Origin: Herbaspirillum sp. ASV7
GTDB lineage: Bacteria > Pseudomonadota > Gammaproteobacteria > Burkholderiales > Burkholderiaceae_D
Direction of reading: 5' to 3'
NCBI RefSeq assembly: GCF_016429215.1
Contig: NZ_JAELUH010000015.1
Coordinates: 1 to 64,000, forward strand
Length of the DNA: 64,000 nucleotides
Shown: positions 8,290 to 16,951 of the stretch, one piece after another
Layout: each line of letters opens with the position of its first letter
How positions within the stretch are numbered: position 1 is the stretch's first letter
Program-made: the position numbers and the translations under genes
Notes under the pieces: generated by a model
The model's input: the letters and a program-made list of their open reading frames with translations, nothing else
What the model was told of the DNA's origin: nothing
Database searches by the model: none

Positions 8290-8973
8290 TCACAGGTTGG
8301 TGCCAAGCTTGCGCTTGCGCACGAAGGCGATCTGGCTGACCAGCCAGAATGCGCCACGGAACAGGAAGGACAGCGCCAGGTAAGCCACCGCGATGACCGC
8401 ATAGACCTCGAAGCTGCGGAAGGTCTCTGACTGCACCAGGTTGGCGGTGGCGGTCAGTTCTTCAGCCGAGATCTGCGAGGTGATGCTGGAGGCCAGCATG
8501 AGCAGGATGAACTGGCTGGTCAGCGAGGGATAGACACGTTCCACCGCCGGCAGCAAGACCACATGCCAGTAGACATGGAAGCGCGACATGCCCAGGCACT
8601 CGGCCGCTTCGATCTGGCCGGGGTGGATGGAGTTGATGCCGGCGCGCATGATCTCGGTGGTGTAGGCGCCGACGTTGACGGTCAGGGCGATGACGGCTGC
8701 GGTTTCGGCGGTGAGCTTCCAGCCGATGCTGGCCAGGCCGAAGAACACGAGAAATACCTGCACCAGCAGCGGCGTGTTGCGGATGATCTCGACATAGGCC
8801 TTGACCAGTCCATGCACCAGCCAGTGCTGGCTCTTGTAGGCGATGGCGCACAGCGTGCCCAGCACGAAACCCAGCACGATGGACAGTGCCGAGAGCTGTA
8901 TCGTCAACCAGGCCCCCATGAGCAGGCGGTCCCAGTTGGCGAAGACGCTCATGAAGTCGAAGGTGTAATTCAT
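8290..8973 (-). CDS. ABC transporter permease, HisQ/GlnP type
   Basis: Second permease of the importer, 227 residues, with an N-terminal membrane segment (LLMGAWLTIQLSALSIVLG) and the EAA loop EIMRAGINSIHPGQIEAAE. It precedes its partner by 9 bases. A 182-base gap separates it from the upstream GguC-like gene; that gap shows no gene and no clear promoter. Confidence 0.92.
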   Translation of the reverse strand: MNYTFDFMSVFANWDRLLMGAWLTIQLSALSIVLGFVLGTLCAIAYKSQHWLVHGLVKAYVEIIRNTPLLVQVFLVFFGLASIGWKLTAETAAVIALTVNVGAYTTEIMRAGINSIHPGQIEAAECLGMSRFHVYWHVVLLPAVERVYPSLTSQFILLMLASSITSQISAEELTATANLVQSETFRSFEVYAVIAVAYLALSFLFRGAFWLVSQIAFVRKRKLGTNL

Positions 8974-9155
8974 CGATGCTCCGGCAGTCCAGATCCAGAG
9001 AGAGGGTGATACATCGACATGAGTGTGGTCTCCTATATTTTCCTGGGGCGGCCTCTTGTTCTGCGACCTTGTCGTCGGGGCCTTGGCATGATTGCCGGGA
9101 TGTCATGCGCCTGATGGCGCGCCTGGGTCCGGGCGGCGTGGCCGCTGCAGCGTCG

Positions 9156-10151
9156 CTACAGCGGCTTGACACCTCCCGGTCGAAATGCGGTCTTCACGTG
9201 GGCGATGCCATTGACCAATGGCGCGCCGAAATCGGGAATGCTGATCTCGATGCTGTCGCCATCCTGGGTTCGCACGCTGTAGGCGAAGGACAGGTTGGCC
9301 GCGCCCATGTAATGAACGTGGACATCGCCCGGATGCAGCAGATGCGAATACTTGAAGTAGTGATATTCGAGATTCTCGATGGAGTGGCACATGTTGTCGG
9401 GGCCGGTCAGGAACTCCTGTTCCCAGATCACGCGGCCATTGCGCCGGATGCGCGTCATGCCCACCAGGTGCGCCGGTGGCAGCCCCACCAGCAGTTCCGG
9501 CCCGAAGGAGCAGTGGCGCAGCTTGGAATGGCCCTGGTAGAGGTAGTTGCGGCGCTCCATCACGTGGTCCGAGAATTCGTTGCCAATGGCAAAGCCCAGC
9601 CGGCGCGGACAGCCCGCATCGTCGATCAGGTAGAGGCCGACGATCTCCGGTTCTTCGCCGCCATCGAGCGCGAAGTCGGGGCAGGGCAAGGCCTGGCCCG
9701 GCGCGACGATGCTGCTGCCATCACCCTTGTAGAACCATTCCGGCTGCGTGCCCGCCACCCCGGGAGCGGGGCGGCCACCAGCGATGCCCCATTCGATCAT
9801 CAGTTGCGTGTCGGTCTTGTCGAGCTCGTCGCCTTCCAGGCGACGATGCATCTTGTCGCGCGTGGTGGCGCTGCCCAGGTGGGTGGTGCCGGCACCCGAG
9901 ATGCGGCAATGGGCGGCGTCAGGATGGTCCAGTGGTGCCAGGATGCGCGCCTCGGCCAGGATGGCGGCATAGTCCTCGGAGCGGTCGCTGTTGAGCAGTT
10001 GCGCCTGGCGCTCCAGTCCGGTGCCGCGCTGCAGCGCCAGCAGCGCCAGTTCGCGCATGGTGGCCACCTGGTCCAGCACCTGGATGTTGCTGCCGTTGAC
10101 GATGCCTACTCGGCGCTCGCCCTGGCGGTCGCGGTATTGAATCAGCCTCAC
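9156..10151 (-). CDS. AraD1/GguC-family FAH-fold protein
   Basis: 331 residues, matching the GguC (AraD1) family, whose founding member is encoded with the chvE-gguAB sugar transporter of Agrobacterium. Recognisable stretches are RLIQYRD at the N-terminus, GAGTTHLGSA, TRDKMHR, the acidic GGEEPEIVGLY and GNEFSDHVME, which resemble the metal site of FAH enzymes. I choose the GTG at 10151 because AAGGAG lies five bases upstream and the family begins at this RLIQY; the frame continues to 10292 without support. First gene of the leftward operon, facing the LysR gene. A hydrolase acting on a diketo acid is plausible; the family's reaction is not settled in my knowledge. Confidence 0.78.
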   Translation of the reverse strand: MRLIQYRDRQGERRVGIVNGSNIQVLDQVATMRELALLALQRGTGLERQAQLLNSDRSEDYAAILAEARILAPLDHPDAAHCRISGAGTTHLGSATTRDKMHRRLEGDELDKTDTQLMIEWGIAGGRPAPGVAGTQPEWFYKGDGSSIVAPGQALPCPDFALDGGEEPEIVGLYLIDDAGCPRRLGFAIGNEFSDHVMERRNYLYQGHSKLRHCSFGPELLVGLPPAHLVGMTRIRRNGRVIWEQEFLTGPDNMCHSIENLEYHYFKYSHLLHPGDVHVHYMGAANLSFAYSVRTQDGDSIEISIPDFGAPLVNGIAHVKTAFRPGGVKPL

Positions 10152-10230
10152 CGGGTCTCCTTGTCTCTCCACGATTTCAGCGCTGGTCAGCCCGACAGGC
10201 ATGCGACAAGGATGACGAAGCATTCGCACG

Positions 10231-10247
10231 CGGCAGGAAACCTGCCG
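10231..10247. promoter_or_regulatory. 17-bp palindrome between divergent operon and LysR gene
   Basis: The perfect inverted repeat CGGCAGG-AAA-CCTGCCG lies 80 bases upstream of the GguC-like start and 120 bases upstream of the LysR start, in the 216-base divergent gap. It is the best candidate operator for the neighbouring LysR protein, but it lacks the classic T-N11-A pattern, so this is tentative. Confidence 0.4.
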
Positions 10248-10367
10248 TGGGGGCAACATCGATCCTGCCAACGTCTCCTGAGCTTTTTTCACGCATCGCC
10301 TTGGCAGGCCGATAGATGCGCTAGCATTGTGGTTTTTCCGGACCGACTATAAGAGGCAAGGGTAGCG

Positions 10368-11339
10368 ATGTCTAATGAGCTTAATTCATCGGGTGATAAC
10401 CAACTGACCGGGGACGGCGAACTGCCCTCGGTGGGTTCCATCGTCAGCCGCCTGCGCTTTCGCCAGGTTGCCTTGCTGACGGCGCTCGACGAACAGGGTT
10501 CGTTGCACAAGGCCGCCGAGGTCATGCACATGACCCAGCCGGCCGCCACCAAGGCCTTGCATGAAATGGAAGATGCCCTGGGCGTGACCCTGTTCGACCG
10601 CTCCCCGCGCGGTATCGAGGCCACCGAGCTGGGCCGCTGCGTGATCCGCTATGCGCGCCTGATCCAGAGCGACGTGGCCAACCTGCGCGAGGAACTGCAG
10701 AACATGATCAGCGGGCGCGGCGGGCGCCTGTCCATCGGTACCATCATGGGCGCGGCACCCTTCGTCACGCGCGCCCTGTCGCGCCTGCGCGAGATCCAGC
10801 CCGAGGTCTCCATCGAGATCAGCGAAGACACCAGTGCGCGCCAATTGCTGCTGCTGGACCAGGGGCGCATCGACCTGATGATAGGACGCTCCTCGGTCAG
10901 CTCCCAGCCCAACCTGTACCACTACGAGATGCTGCGCGGCGAGCCCATGTGCATCGTCAGCGGCATCGACCATCCGCTGGCCACGGCCCAGAAGGTGCGC
11001 CTGCAGGAGCTGGCCGACGCATCCTGGATCCTGTATTCCAGCAACATGCCCATGCGCATCTGGATCGAGCACGAGTTCAAGCTGGAGGGCGTGAAGGTGC
11101 CGGGCAATGTGATCGAGACGGCCTCGCCCTTCGTCACCATCACCCTGCTGGCGCAATCGAACATGGTGGCGGTGATGCCGCTGGATATCGCCCACTTCTT
11201 CGCCGCCAAGCAGATGCTGGGCATCCTGCCGGTGAACCTGAAGACCCGCATCGAGCACTACGGCATCGTGACCCGCAAGAACACGACGCTTTCGTCGCTG
11301 GCCAAGATGTTCATCCAGATCCTGCGCCAGCAAAATTGA
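10368..11339 (+). CDS. LysR-family regulator of the sugar-acid operon (GbpR-like)
   Basis: 323-residue LysR protein. An extra N-terminal stretch of about 25 residues precedes the helix-turn-helix (LRFRQVALLTALDEQGSLHKAAEVMHMTQ in outline, residues 30-58); the effector-binding domain follows from about residue 115. Start ATG at 10368 has an AGGG ribosome site, and a TATAAG-like -10 lies about 20 bases upstream. Divergent from the nine-gene catabolic operon, so the obvious candidate regulator, probably responding to a sugar-acid intermediate. The combination of a GbpR-like regulator with a GguC-like gene resembles the Agrobacterium chvE-ggu region. A cloverleaf repeat follows the stop codon by 22 bases. 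Confidence 0.87.
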   Translation: MSNELNSSGDNQLTGDGELPSVGSIVSRLRFRQVALLTALDEQGSLHKAAEVMHMTQPAATKALHEMEDALGVTLFDRSPRGIEATELGRCVIRYARLIQSDVANLREELQNMISGRGGRLSIGTIMGAAPFVTRALSRLREIQPEVSIEISEDTSARQLLLLDQGRIDLMIGRSSVSSQPNLYHYEMLRGEPMCIVSGIDHPLATAQKVRLQELADASWILYSSNMPMRIWIEHEFKLEGVKVPGNVIETASPFVTITLLAQSNMVAVMPLDIAHFFAAKQMLGILPVNLKTRIEHYGIVTRKNTTLSSLAKMFIQILRQQN

Positions 11340-11361
11340 CCATCCGTATCATCGGCCCCAC

Positions 11362-11456
11362 CCGTTCGGACTGAGTAGCGGCATAGCCGCGTATCGAAGG
11401 CGCGGATACGGTGCGTCTTCGATAGGGCCCTGATCGGGCCTACTCAGCCCGAACGG
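11362..11456. repeat. cloverleaf-like dispersed repeat, copy A
   Basis: A 95-base element bounded by inverted ends CCGTTCGGACTGAGTAG and CTACTCAGCCCGAACGG. Inside are three further hairpins: gcggc-ata-gccgc, tatcgaag...cttcgata and ggccc-tgatc-gggcc, giving a four-armed fold. A T-rich stretch follows, so it could also terminate the upstream LysR gene. A second copy of the same design lies at 60066-60158 with sequence changes mainly in loops and in the third arm. Confidence 0.85.
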
Positions 11457-11568
11457 TTGTTTTTAGTTTTTTTTACGCGTTAGGGATTTCCCTGATGCCG
11501 GCCCAGCGCGTTTTCCTGTTAGCCTTCGTCTGCGGTCGGGGTGGCCGCATTTCCTCCGATTGGTTTTC

Positions 11569-12441
11569 ATGAATTTGCGTTCCACGCGTGGTGTCACGCG
11601 CCCTGCAGCTCAACTTCCCGCATCATCTTCGGTACCGGCGACGATCACGTCGCCGTTTGCGCGCGGCGTGCTGGCCTCGATCTGCCTGGCTGCGGGCTTG
11701 CTGCTGGCTGGCTGCGCCAGCCAGAAGGCGGCTCCGTCGCCCGAGGCGGTCGCGCGCCAGGCGCGGCTGGACCAGGCATTGGCATTGTTCTCGGCCAACC
11801 AGGCGGGCGGCTTGCCGTCCGGCTGGGAACCACTGCTGTTCACGCGCAAGAAGAAGCCCACCGAATACCAACTGGTGGAGCAGGACGGCCGCATCGTCCT
11901 GCATGCGCGGGCCGACCAGGCGTCGTCGGGCTTGCGTCACCCCGTCAATATCGACGTCAACAAGAAACCCTGGCTGTCCTGGAGCTGGAAGGCCGCCGGA
12001 CTCATTCCCACGGCCGACATGCGCTACCGGGAAACCGAGGATTCACCGGTACGCATCGTACTGGCCTTCGATGGCGACCATGACAAGCTCTCGCTGATGG
12101 ATACCATTCTCTTCGATACCGCCAAGTTGCTGACCGGGCATGACATGCCCTATGCCACCCTGATGTATGTGTGGGAAAACCAGGCTCCGGTCGGCACCGT
12201 CATCGCCAACACCCGCACCGGCCGCATCCAGATGCAGGTGGTCGAGAGCGGCCCGGCCAGCGTGGGCCAATGGAAGCATTACCAGCGCAACGTCGCCGAG
12301 GACTATGAGCGCATCTTCGGCGAGAAGCCGGGGCGCCTCATCGGCGTGGGCGTGCTGACCGATACCGATAACACCCTGCAGAAGATGGACGCCTGGTACG
12401 GGGATATCCGCCTCATGCACGAGCCCGCAGAAAATCCATAA
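11569..12441 (+). CDS. DUF3047-domain lipoprotein
   Basis: 290 residues. After a short N-terminal extension comes a hydrophobic stretch ending in the lipobox LLAGC (Cys near residue 50), so an outer-membrane or periplasmic lipoprotein is expected. The remainder matches the DUF3047 family: SWSWKA, AFDGDHDKLS, YVWEN and a C-terminal DTDNT-x-AWYGDI segment. The function of this family is unknown to me. The ATG at 11569 is used; no strong ribosome site is visible, and a TTG at 11560 in the same frame is an alternative. The ORF is flanked by the cloverleaf repeat on the left and a strong terminator on the right. Confidence 0.75.
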   Translation: MNLRSTRGVTRPAAQLPASSSVPATITSPFARGVLASICLAAGLLLAGCASQKAAPSPEAVARQARLDQALALFSANQAGGLPSGWEPLLFTRKKKPTEYQLVEQDGRIVLHARADQASSGLRHPVNIDVNKKPWLSWSWKAAGLIPTADMRYRETEDSPVRIVLAFDGDHDKLSLMDTILFDTAKLLTGHDMPYATLMYVWENQAPVGTVIANTRTGRIQMQVVESGPASVGQWKHYQRNVAEDYERIFGEKPGRLIGVGVLTDTDNTLQKMDAWYGDIRLMHEPAENP

Positions 12442-12507
12442 CTATTTCCCGGTGGAAAAATTAGTGCTTGCGCCGCCGGCATTAACAAAATAACCAGGGA
12501 GAAAAGA

Positions 12508-12545
12508 CAAGACCCGCCGGCATTGCGCCGGCGGGTCTTGTTGCT
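12508..12545. terminator. strong bidirectional terminator between convergent genes
   Basis: A perfect 14-bp stem, 12508-12521 with 12527-12540, encloses a five-base loop. It sits between the convergent DUF3047 and 239-residue genes and would serve both. Confidence 0.75.
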
Positions 12546-12608
12546 TGTCGATCTTGGGCTGATGTTGCGCTGATTTGCGCTGATTTCGCGCCGCTTCGGG
12601 CAGACGCT

Positions 12609-13328
12609 TCAGACGCCCCGCCACCAGGCCGCCACGTGGCCCCAGAAGCCCTTGGGGCCGTCCTCGAAGAGCCAGGGTTTTTCCTTCTTGAGGCGCTCGA
12701 TGATGTCCTGCTCGGCTTTCTCCGACACGTTGCCATAGGCGCGGCCCAGCTTGAGCAGGGTGCGCAGGGCGCCCAGCTTCTCGCGCGCGACCATGCCGGA
12801 GGCGTGTTCGATGGCGATCTGGGTCTCGCGCAGCTCCTGCAGCAGCGCATGCGCCAGCTGCGAGGCCGGGGTCTTCAGACGCTCCTGGACGATGGCGATA
12901 TTGGTGGCCGAGGACTTGATCTGCGAGGCCAGCATATCGATCTGGGTTTCATCCCCCTTGGCCTGCTTGATGATGGCCGAGGCCCAGGCGCGGGAGGCAT
13001 TGACCAGGTCGTCGGTGTTCCAGTCATGACGCACGGCGATCCAGAAGCCGAAGTTGGCGGCCTGCTCGATGAGAATCTGCACCACGTCCGGGAATTCCTT
13101 GTCCATGGCGCGCCTGGCCCAGGCGTACTGGCCCGAGAGCATCAGGTGCTGCACGGCTTCTTCGGTGAGGAAATTGGTGTTCTCCGACAGCTTGGCCAAC
13201 AGGTAGCTGTCGAAGGAGGGTTTCACGAAACCGGAATCGATCTTGGTCGAAAGACGCACGAAGTTATGGTAATCACGCTCCAGCGAGTCATAGATCTCGT
13301 CCTTGAGGATGAGTTTGATCTGTTTCAT
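12609..13328 (-). CDS. hypothetical protein, 239 residues
   Basis: I do not recognise this family. The product is soluble, charged and mostly helical by composition, with no signal peptide or membrane segment. The N-terminus (MKQIKLILKDEIYDSLERDY) looks like a short strand followed by a helix. A middle segment has regular Gln, Leu and Lys spacing (about residues 115-185: IIKQAKGDETQIDMLASQI onward), suggesting a coiled coil. The C-terminus is rich in Trp (GFWGHVAAWWRGV). Codon use resembles the neighbours. The ATG at 13328 has GGGGAAG upstream. Single gene, convergent with DUF3047 and sharing its terminator. Confidence 0.7.
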   Translation of the reverse strand: MKQIKLILKDEIYDSLERDYHNFVRLSTKIDSGFVKPSFDSYLLAKLSENTNFLTEEAVQHLMLSGQYAWARRAMDKEFPDVVQILIEQAANFGFWIAVRHDWNTDDLVNASRAWASAIIKQAKGDETQIDMLASQIKSSATNIAIVQERLKTPASQLAHALLQELRETQIAIEHASGMVAREKLGALRTLLKLGRAYGNVSEKAEQDIIERLKKEKPWLFEDGPKGFWGHVAAWWRGV

Positions 13329-13531
13329 GAGGCTTCCCCTCGGACCGGGTCCGATGTTGTCATGCCGGTAAAATCATGGGCCGGCGTGTGTTGGTCTGGT
13401 CGATGCGTACTGATTGCGTGCTGATCGATACTGGCGGCTCATGCAGTCATGCTGCCTGGAAACTTGTTATCGGCTCATCACCCGGGAAACTTTATCGCCG
13501 CCATCCTCTGCTGCGCAGGGCAGCTCGCCAT

Positions 13532-13882
13532 TCAGCTGGCCAGCAAGGCCAGCAGCGCCAGGAGGGCCGGCAGGCCCTGGATGTAGAGGATCGAGCGCTT
13601 GGCGGTCAGTCCGCCGTAGAGGCCGGCGATGAGCACGCAGATGACGAAGAAGAACTGTACCGGACGCTCGCCGGTAGCGACGCTCCAGAACAGGCCGGCA
13701 GCCAGGAAACCGTTGTAGAGCCCCTGGTTGGCCGCCAGCACGCGGCTGGCTTGGGCGGCCTCAAGCGACTGGCGAAAGGTCTTCAGGCCGATGGGGCGGG
13801 TCCACAGGAACATCTCCAGCACCAGGATCCAGACATGTTCGAGGGCGATCAACAGCAGCAGGGCGGTGGCGAGCGTGTGCAA
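13532..13882 (-). CDS. DUF1304-family membrane protein
   Basis: Small inner-membrane protein of 116 residues with four predicted membrane helices, starting with TLATALLLLIALEHVWILVLEM. The family pattern is clear: an early EHVWILVLEMFLW segment, then LAANQGLYNGFLA and a GLYGGLTA segment. Function of the family is unknown. It stands alone, 106 bases from the leftward amidohydrolase gene; nothing else is visible in that gap. Confidence 0.85.
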   Translation of the reverse strand: MHTLATALLLLIALEHVWILVLEMFLWTRPIGLKTFRQSLEAAQASRVLAANQGLYNGFLAAGLFWSVATGERPVQFFFVICVLIAGLYGGLTAKRSILYIQGLPALLALLALLAS

Positions 13883-13988
13883 GGTTTCTCCCTCTTGTCG
13901 TTTTCATTATGTTGGCGAGCATGCCGGCGCCCCCTGGCGCCGGTGCTTCCGGGATCATGCCCTAAATGGCCCGGTACGCCAATCCACT

Positions 13989-15182
13989 TCAGGGCGATGT
14001 CAGGAATTTCTCGGCCAGGCGCACCCAGTAGGTCGCGCCAATGGGCAGCAGGTCGTCGTTGAAGTCATAGCTGGGATTGTGCAGGTTGCACGGGCCCAGT
14101 CCATGGCCGTGGTCGCGGTGACCACCATCGCCATTGCCCAGGAAGACGTAGCAGCCCGGCTTGTGCTGCAGCATGAAGGCGAAATCCTCGGCACCCATGG
14201 TGGGCTCGGTATGCGCATCGACGCGCTCGGCGCCGAACTGTTCAGTCAGCACTTCCACGGCGAAGGCGGTTTCGCTGGCGTGGTTGATCAGCGGCGGATA
14301 GTTGCGCTTGAAGCGGAACTCCACGGTGGCGTCGAAGGCGGCGGCGGTGTGCTCGGCGATCTCCTGCATGCGGCGCTCGACCAGGTCCAGCACGGGCAGG
14401 CTGAAGGTGCGCACGGTGCCGATCATGGTCGCTTCGTCGGGTAGCACATTGTTGGCGCTGCCGGTATGGATCTGGGTGATCGAGACCACGGCCGGATCGT
14501 TGGGATTGACGTTGCGCGCCACGATGGTCTGCCATGACTGGGCGATCTGTACCGCCGTCATCACCGCATCGATGGCCTTGTGGGGCTGTGCCGCGTGCGA
14601 GCCACGGCCTTTGACGGTGACGTGGAACTCGTTGCTGGAGGCCATCTGCGGGCCGGGCGTGACGCCGAAATGGCCGGCCGGGATGCCGGGCCAGTTGTGC
14701 ATGCCGAAGACGGCATCCATCGGGTATTTCTCGAAGAGGCCATCCTGGATCATGCGCTCGGCACCGCGTCCGCCTTCCTCGGCCGGCTGGAAGATGACAT
14801 AGACGGTGCCATCGAACTGGCGATGCTGCGCCAGGTAATGCGCCGCGCCCAGCAGCATGGCGGTATGGCCATCATGGCCGCAGGCGTGCATCTTGCCCTC
14901 GTGGCGGGAGGCATGGGCGAAGGTATTGAGCTCGGGCATGGGCAGCGCATCCATGTCGGCGCGCAGGCCGATGGCGCGTGGGCTGTCACCATTCTTGATG
15001 ATGCCTACCACGCCGGTCACGCCCAGGCCGCGCACCACCGGGATCCCCCATTCGGTCAGCTTCTGTGCGACCAGCTCGGAGGTGCGCAGCTCTTCGTAGC
15101 CAAGTTCGGGATGGGCGTGGATGTCGCGGCGGATCTGTTGCAATTCGGCGTGGAACTGGACGATGGGATCGATGAGTTTCAT
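13989..15182 (-). CDS. M20-family amidohydrolase (N-acyl-amino-acid/hippurate hydrolase type)
   Basis: 397-residue metallohydrolase of the M20D group, expected to cleave N-acyl amino acids such as hippurate or indole-acetyl amino acids. Motifs are ADMDALPM, the metal ligands of MHACGHDGHTAML, EEGGRGAERMI and the His of FGMHNWPG. The dimerisation domain lies in the middle, and ligands return in the C-terminal GAEDFAFML. Start at 15182 (MKLIDPI) agrees with family N-termini; the upstream 78 bases are open but not conserved. No signal peptide, so cytoplasmic. Divergent from the LysE exporter gene by 144 bases. Confidence 0.9.
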   Translation of the reverse strand: MKLIDPIVQFHAELQQIRRDIHAHPELGYEELRTSELVAQKLTEWGIPVVRGLGVTGVVGIIKNGDSPRAIGLRADMDALPMPELNTFAHASRHEGKMHACGHDGHTAMLLGAAHYLAQHRQFDGTVYVIFQPAEEGGRGAERMIQDGLFEKYPMDAVFGMHNWPGIPAGHFGVTPGPQMASSNEFHVTVKGRGSHAAQPHKAIDAVMTAVQIAQSWQTIVARNVNPNDPAVVSITQIHTGSANNVLPDEATMIGTVRTFSLPVLDLVERRMQEIAEHTAAAFDATVEFRFKRNYPPLINHASETAFAVEVLTEQFGAERVDAHTEPTMGAEDFAFMLQHKPGCYVFLGNGDGGHRDHGHGLGPCNLHNPSYDFNDDLLPIGATYWVRLAEKFLTSP

Positions 15183-15326
15183 GGCAGGCGTGGAGCGATG
15201 CTCGGGTTCAGGACAGGCGGCTATCTTACCGCGCCCGCGCCATTCGCAGGAAGCACGCAATTTTGTTCAATACAGCCTCCTGCGGCAGACCTAGCATGCG
15301 CCTCTTTGCAGAGAAAAGGCGCACCG

Positions 15327-15974
15327 ATGTTTTCTTCCGAATTCCTCTTGCTGGCGGGGGCACACCTGCTGGCGCTGGCCAGTCCCGGCCCCGATTTCCT
15401 GTTGCTGCTGCGCGGCGCCTTGCGGCATGGGCGCAGCTATGGCCTGGCTGCGAGTCTGGGTATCGCCATCGCAAACGGTATCTACATCGCGTTGGCGCTG
15501 GCCGGATTCAGCCTGCTGCAGCAGAGCCCGCTGCTGCTCATGGGCATGCAATGGCTGGCCAGCCTCTATCTGGCCTGGCTGGGCTGGATGTTCATGCGCG
15601 CCAGCCTGGCGCCGGCCGTCCTGCCTGATGCGCAGGCCCGTCCGGGGCCGCAGGCCGAGGCAGGGGCAGGGTCGGGTGCTGCAGCGGGAATGGTGGCAGG
15701 GTTTTTCTCGGCGCTGCTCAATCCGAAGAACGGGGTCTTCTACTTCGGCCTGTTCACGCTGATGGTGGACGCGCATACCGGCCCGGAGCGCAAGCTCTTC
15801 TATGGCACCTGGATGTTCTTTGCCGTGCTGGCCTGGGATGCGGCGCTGGTCTGTTCGATCTCGCAGCGCCGTGTGGTGGCTACACTGGGACGGGCCTTGC
15901 CGCTCATCGAGCGCACCGCCGGTTTGCTGCTGATGATCGCGGCGGCGGCATTGGCGATGGCACGTGCCGCCTGA
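15327..15974 (+). CDS. LysE-family amino-acid or metabolite exporter
   Basis: 215-residue inner-membrane protein with about six hydrophobic segments. The N-terminus carries the family motif HLLALASPGPDFLLLLRGALRHG in outline, and NPKNGVFYFGLF marks the start of the C-terminal half. Start ATG at 15327 lies 8 bases after an AGAAAAGG site. It converges on an AraC regulator gene 16 bases away; such exporters commonly sit beside their regulator. A loop of about 25 residues rich in Gly, Ala and Pro lies between helices 3 and 4. Substrate unknown. Confidence 0.87.
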   Translation: MFSSEFLLLAGAHLLALASPGPDFLLLLRGALRHGRSYGLAASLGIAIANGIYIALALAGFSLLQQSPLLLMGMQWLASLYLAWLGWMFMRASLAPAVLPDAQARPGPQAEAGAGSGAAAGMVAGFFSALLNPKNGVFYFGLFTLMVDAHTGPERKLFYGTWMFFAVLAWDAALVCSISQRRVVATLGRALPLIERTAGLLLMIAAAALAMARAA

Positions 15975-15990
15975 GGCGGTGTCGCTGCAG

Positions 15991-16809
15991 TCAGCGGCGC
16001 GTGTACTGCAAGGGCGTCACCGCCACGCGTGACTTGAAGGCGCGATGGAAATGGCTCTGGTCGGCGAAGCCGGTGTCGTAGGCGGCATCAGCCGCGCTGG
16101 CGCCTTGCTGCAGCAGGGTGCGGGCCTGGTTGATCTTCATGTCCAGTTGCAGTGCATGGGGCGTCAGGCCATAGCGGCGGCGGAACTGGCGGATCAGCTG
16201 GTAACGCCCCATGCCGGCGATGGCCGCCAGCTCGTCGAGGGTGATGCGCTGGCGGCAATTTTCCTGCAGGTGTTGGTGGGCGCGTTGCAGGCCGTCGTCA
16301 TCGTCGATGCCGCTGGTCGTGTCGCGCAGGCAGGCTTGGGCGCACAACAGCATGATCTCGTGCAGGCAGGTAATCACTTCGGCTTGCAGGTCGGCATCGG
16401 GTTGTTCAAGTGCCTGCGTAAGCCGCTCCAGCAGGCGTACCGCCTCGCCCGAGCGCAACACCTGCGAGCGCATGCCGGCCAGCAGGTCGCGGGTGGCGGG
16501 TGTTTCGGCCAGTAGCGCAGCCAGCCAGGACTGGTCGATGTGGAACATGCGATAGCTCCAGCATTGCAGGTCGGCCGGGTTGCAGCAGTGCACGTCGCCG
16601 GCGCGCACCAGCACCACGTCGCCGGGGACGATGGCCTGGCTGTGGTCGGCCAGTGCGAACACGCTGTGGCCGGCATCGACGATGCCGATGGAAAACCCTG
16701 CATGGGTATGCGGGGCATAGCAGGACAGGCTGCCGCTGGCGCGCCGGCCTTCCAGGAAGGGCAGTTCGGGATGGCGCCAGAATTGCTGCGATGGCTGGGT
16801 AGGAGTCAT
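15991..16809 (-). CDS. AraC-family transcriptional regulator
   Basis: 272 residues: N-terminal cupin-type sensing domain (HTHAGFSIGIVDAG, VPGDVVLVRAGDVHCCNP) and C-terminal double helix-turn-helix (ITLDELAAIAGMGRYQLIRQF and SAADAAYDTGFADQSHFHRAFK in outline). Start at 16809 (MTPTQPS) rather than 16830, because GGAG lies just upstream. Convergent with the LysE exporter gene, which is its most likely target. Confidence 0.88.
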   Translation of the reverse strand: MTPTQPSQQFWRHPELPFLEGRRASGSLSCYAPHTHAGFSIGIVDAGHSVFALADHSQAIVPGDVVLVRAGDVHCCNPADLQCWSYRMFHIDQSWLAALLAETPATRDLLAGMRSQVLRSGEAVRLLERLTQALEQPDADLQAEVITCLHEIMLLCAQACLRDTTSGIDDDDGLQRAHQHLQENCRQRITLDELAAIAGMGRYQLIRQFRRRYGLTPHALQLDMKINQARTLLQQGASAADAAYDTGFADQSHFHRAFKSRVAVTPLQYTRR

Positions 16810-16951
16810 GGTCAAGGGGCGGCCGGGCAATCGTGATGCTGCATTTTAAGATAAAGTATCTGCCTCGCAGTATCCGTACCGACGCTGGCATGCGCCAGCC
16901 CTTTCTTACTTGTTGTACCGCCTATCCGGCCTATCTTCAGCCTATCTTGCC

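Noticed and set aside
11362-11456. Reading the repeat as a MITE or tRNA gene
   Set aside because: No target-site duplication is evident and there are no tRNA consensus boxes or CCA-type acceptor; the cloverleaf comes from four palindromic arms.
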